From: Rhizobacter sp.
Lineage (GTDB): Bacteria; Pseudomonadota; Gammaproteobacteria; Burkholderiales; Burkholderiaceae_C
Assembly: GCA_025351675.1 (NCBI GenBank)
Contig: JANXVK010000331.1
Coordinates: 1-6,942, forward strand
DNA length: 6,942 bases
Reading direction: 5' to 3'
Position numbers and translations under genes: made by a program
Part shown: piece by piece, positions 5,873 to 6,942 of the stretch
Layout of the letters: the number at the start of each line of letters is the position of its first letter
Position numbering within the stretch: the first letter of the stretch is position 1
Notes under the pieces: generated by a model
Seen by the model: the letters and a program-made list of their open reading frames with translations, nothing else
Databases searched by the model: none
What the model was told of the DNA's origin: nothing

Positions 5873-6942
5873 ATGAACACCACCCGCCGCCAAGCCGGCA
5901 AGACCCTCACGGCCGTTGCTCTGGGCGTCGCCGCCCTCGGCTTCAGCTCGCTCGCAATGGCCCAGGCCACCATCAAGGTCGGCGTTCTGCACTCGCTGTC
6001 GGGCACGATGGCGATCTCGGAAACCGTGTTGAAAGACGCCGCGCTGATGGCGATCGACGAGATCAACGCCAAGGGCGGTTTGCTCGGCAGACGCCTCGAA
6101 CCCGTCGTCGTCGACCCGGCCTCGAACTGGCCGCTGTTCGCCGAGAAGGCCAAGCAGCTGATCGGTCAGGACAAGGTCGTCGTGACCTTCGGCTGCTGGA
6201 CCAGCGTGTCGCGCAAGTCGGTGCTGCCGGTCTACGAGGAGATGAACAGCCTGCTGTTCTATCCGGTGCAGTACGAGGGCGAAGAACTCAGCAAGAACGT
6301 GTTCTACACCGGCGCCGCGCCGAACCAGCAAGCGATCCCCGCGGTCGAGTATCTGATGAGCAAGGCCGGCGGCGGCGCGAAGCGCTGGGTGCTGCTGGGC
6401 ACCGACTACGTGTACCCGCGCACCACCAACAAGATCCTGCGCGCCTTCCTGCACAGCAAGGGCGTGAAAGACGAAGACATCGACGAGAAGTACACCCCGT
6501 TCGGCCACTCCGACTACCAAACCATCGTCGCCGACATCAAGAAGTTCTCGGCTGGTGGCAAGACGGCGGTCGTCTCCACCATCAACGGCGACTCGAACGT
6601 GCCGTTCTACAAGGAGCTCGGCAACGCCGGCCTGAAGGCGAAAGACGTTCCCGTCGTCGCGTTCTCGGTCGGTGAAGAAGAGCTGCGCGGCGTGGACACC
6701 AAGCCGCTCGTCGGCCATCTCGCGGCGTGGAACTACTTCGAGTCGATCAAGAACCCGACCAACACCGCGTTCATCAAGGAATGGAGCGACTACGCCAAGG
6801 CCAAGGGCATCGCGGGCCACAAGGACAAGCCGCTCACCAACGACCCGATGGAAGCCACGTACATCGGCATCCACATGTGGGCGCAGGCGGTCGAGAAGGC
6901 CAAGTCGACGGATCCGGACAAGGTGATCGCGGCGATGGCCGG
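5873..6942 (+). CDS. urtA: Urea ABC transporter substrate-binding protein UrtA (3' partial)
   Basis: Periplasmic binding protein that delivers urea (related proteins take short amides) to the UrtBC permease and UrtDE ATPases. The frame stays open to the right edge: 356 codons are visible, and the family is about 420 residues, so roughly the last 60 are missing. Residues 1-30 are a signal peptide with LAMA before the mature start at Gln31; TRRQAGK at 4-10 is a poor twin-arginine match. The mature protein shows type I periplasmic-binding features typical of UrtA: IKVGVLHSLSGTMAISE at 34-50, INAKGGLLGRRLEPVVVDPAS, GCWTSVSRKSVLPV at 107-120, LLFYPVQYEGEE at 127-138, and the late NDPMEATYIGIHMWAQAVEKA segment. 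It is probably first in urtABCDE, often followed by urease genes, which would lie outside the window. Divergent from the catalase gene. An aliphatic-amide or branched-chain amino-acid binder is less likely given these motifs. Confidence 0.95.
   Translation, partial: MNTTRRQAGKTLTAVALGVAALGFSSLAMAQATIKVGVLHSLSGTMAISETVLKDAALMAIDEINAKGGLLGRRLEPVVVDPASNWPLFAEKAKQLIGQDKVVVTFGCWTSVSRKSVLPVYEEMNSLLFYPVQYEGEELSKNVFYTGAAPNQQAIPAVEYLMSKAGGGAKRWVLLGTDYVYPRTTNKILRAFLHSKGVKDEDIDEKYTPFGHSDYQTIVADIKKFSAGGKTAVVSTINGDSNVPFYKELGNAGLKAKDVPVVAFSVGEEELRGVDTKPLVGHLAAWNYFESIKNPTNTAFIKEWSDYAKAKGIAGHKDKPLTNDPMEATYIGIHMWAQAVEKAKSTDPDKVIAAMA

Noticed and set aside
5828..6874. Long minus-strand open frame opposite urtA (348 codons)
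   Set aside because: Its product is Val/Arg/Asp/Gly-rich with no motif; the plus frame is an unmistakable UrtA. High GC produces such antisense frames.

Overview
The window is GC-rich and densely coding, with a strong G/C preference at third codon positions. Protein features (a clade 2 large-subunit catalase, a UrtA-type urea-binding protein, a hybrid kinase paired with a LuxR-type response regulator) fit a high-GC proteobacterium. A member of the Betaproteobacteria, order Burkholderiales, is most likely, but this is inferred from protein style and gene content, not from a marker gene. No tRNA, rRNA, insertion sequence, CRISPR array or phage gene was seen.

Layout, left to right. (1) 1-1683 (+): the 3' part of a membrane-bound hybrid sensor histidine kinase. 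The sensory N-terminus lies before the window; the last membrane segment, a coiled coil, the kinase core and a receiver domain are visible. (2) 1680-2675 (+): a response regulator with receiver and LuxR-type DNA-binding domains, overlapping the kinase stop by ATGA and so almost certainly co-translated as its partner. (3) 2752-3519 (+): an exported protein joining a YbaY/YscW-like domain to an LprI-like cysteine-rich domain. (4) 3542-5635 (-): a large-subunit (KatE/HPII-type) catalase, convergent with gene 3 across only 22 bases. (5) 5636-5872: a divergent intergenic region with several dyad symmetries, one a clean 20-base dyad almost exactly at its midpoint. (6) 5873-6942 (+): the periplasmic urea-binding protein UrtA, running off the right edge; urtBCDE would be expected beyond it.

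How they may work together: kinase and regulator form one two-component system whose target cannot be read from the sequence. The divergent katE/urtA promoter region is a reasonable candidate target because LuxR-type dimers bind inverted repeats, but this is inference. UrtA would capture urea (or a short amide) in the periplasm for nitrogen supply; the catalase removes hydrogen peroxide in the cytoplasm; the YbaY-LprI protein is probably an envelope protein of unknown role.

No wholly new system is evident. The points most worth a second look are the central dyad between katE and urtA, the two-domain envelope protein, a paired charge substitution in the kinase dimerisation domain, and the loss in the catalase of the histidine that forms the His-Tyr bond in E. 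coli HPII.
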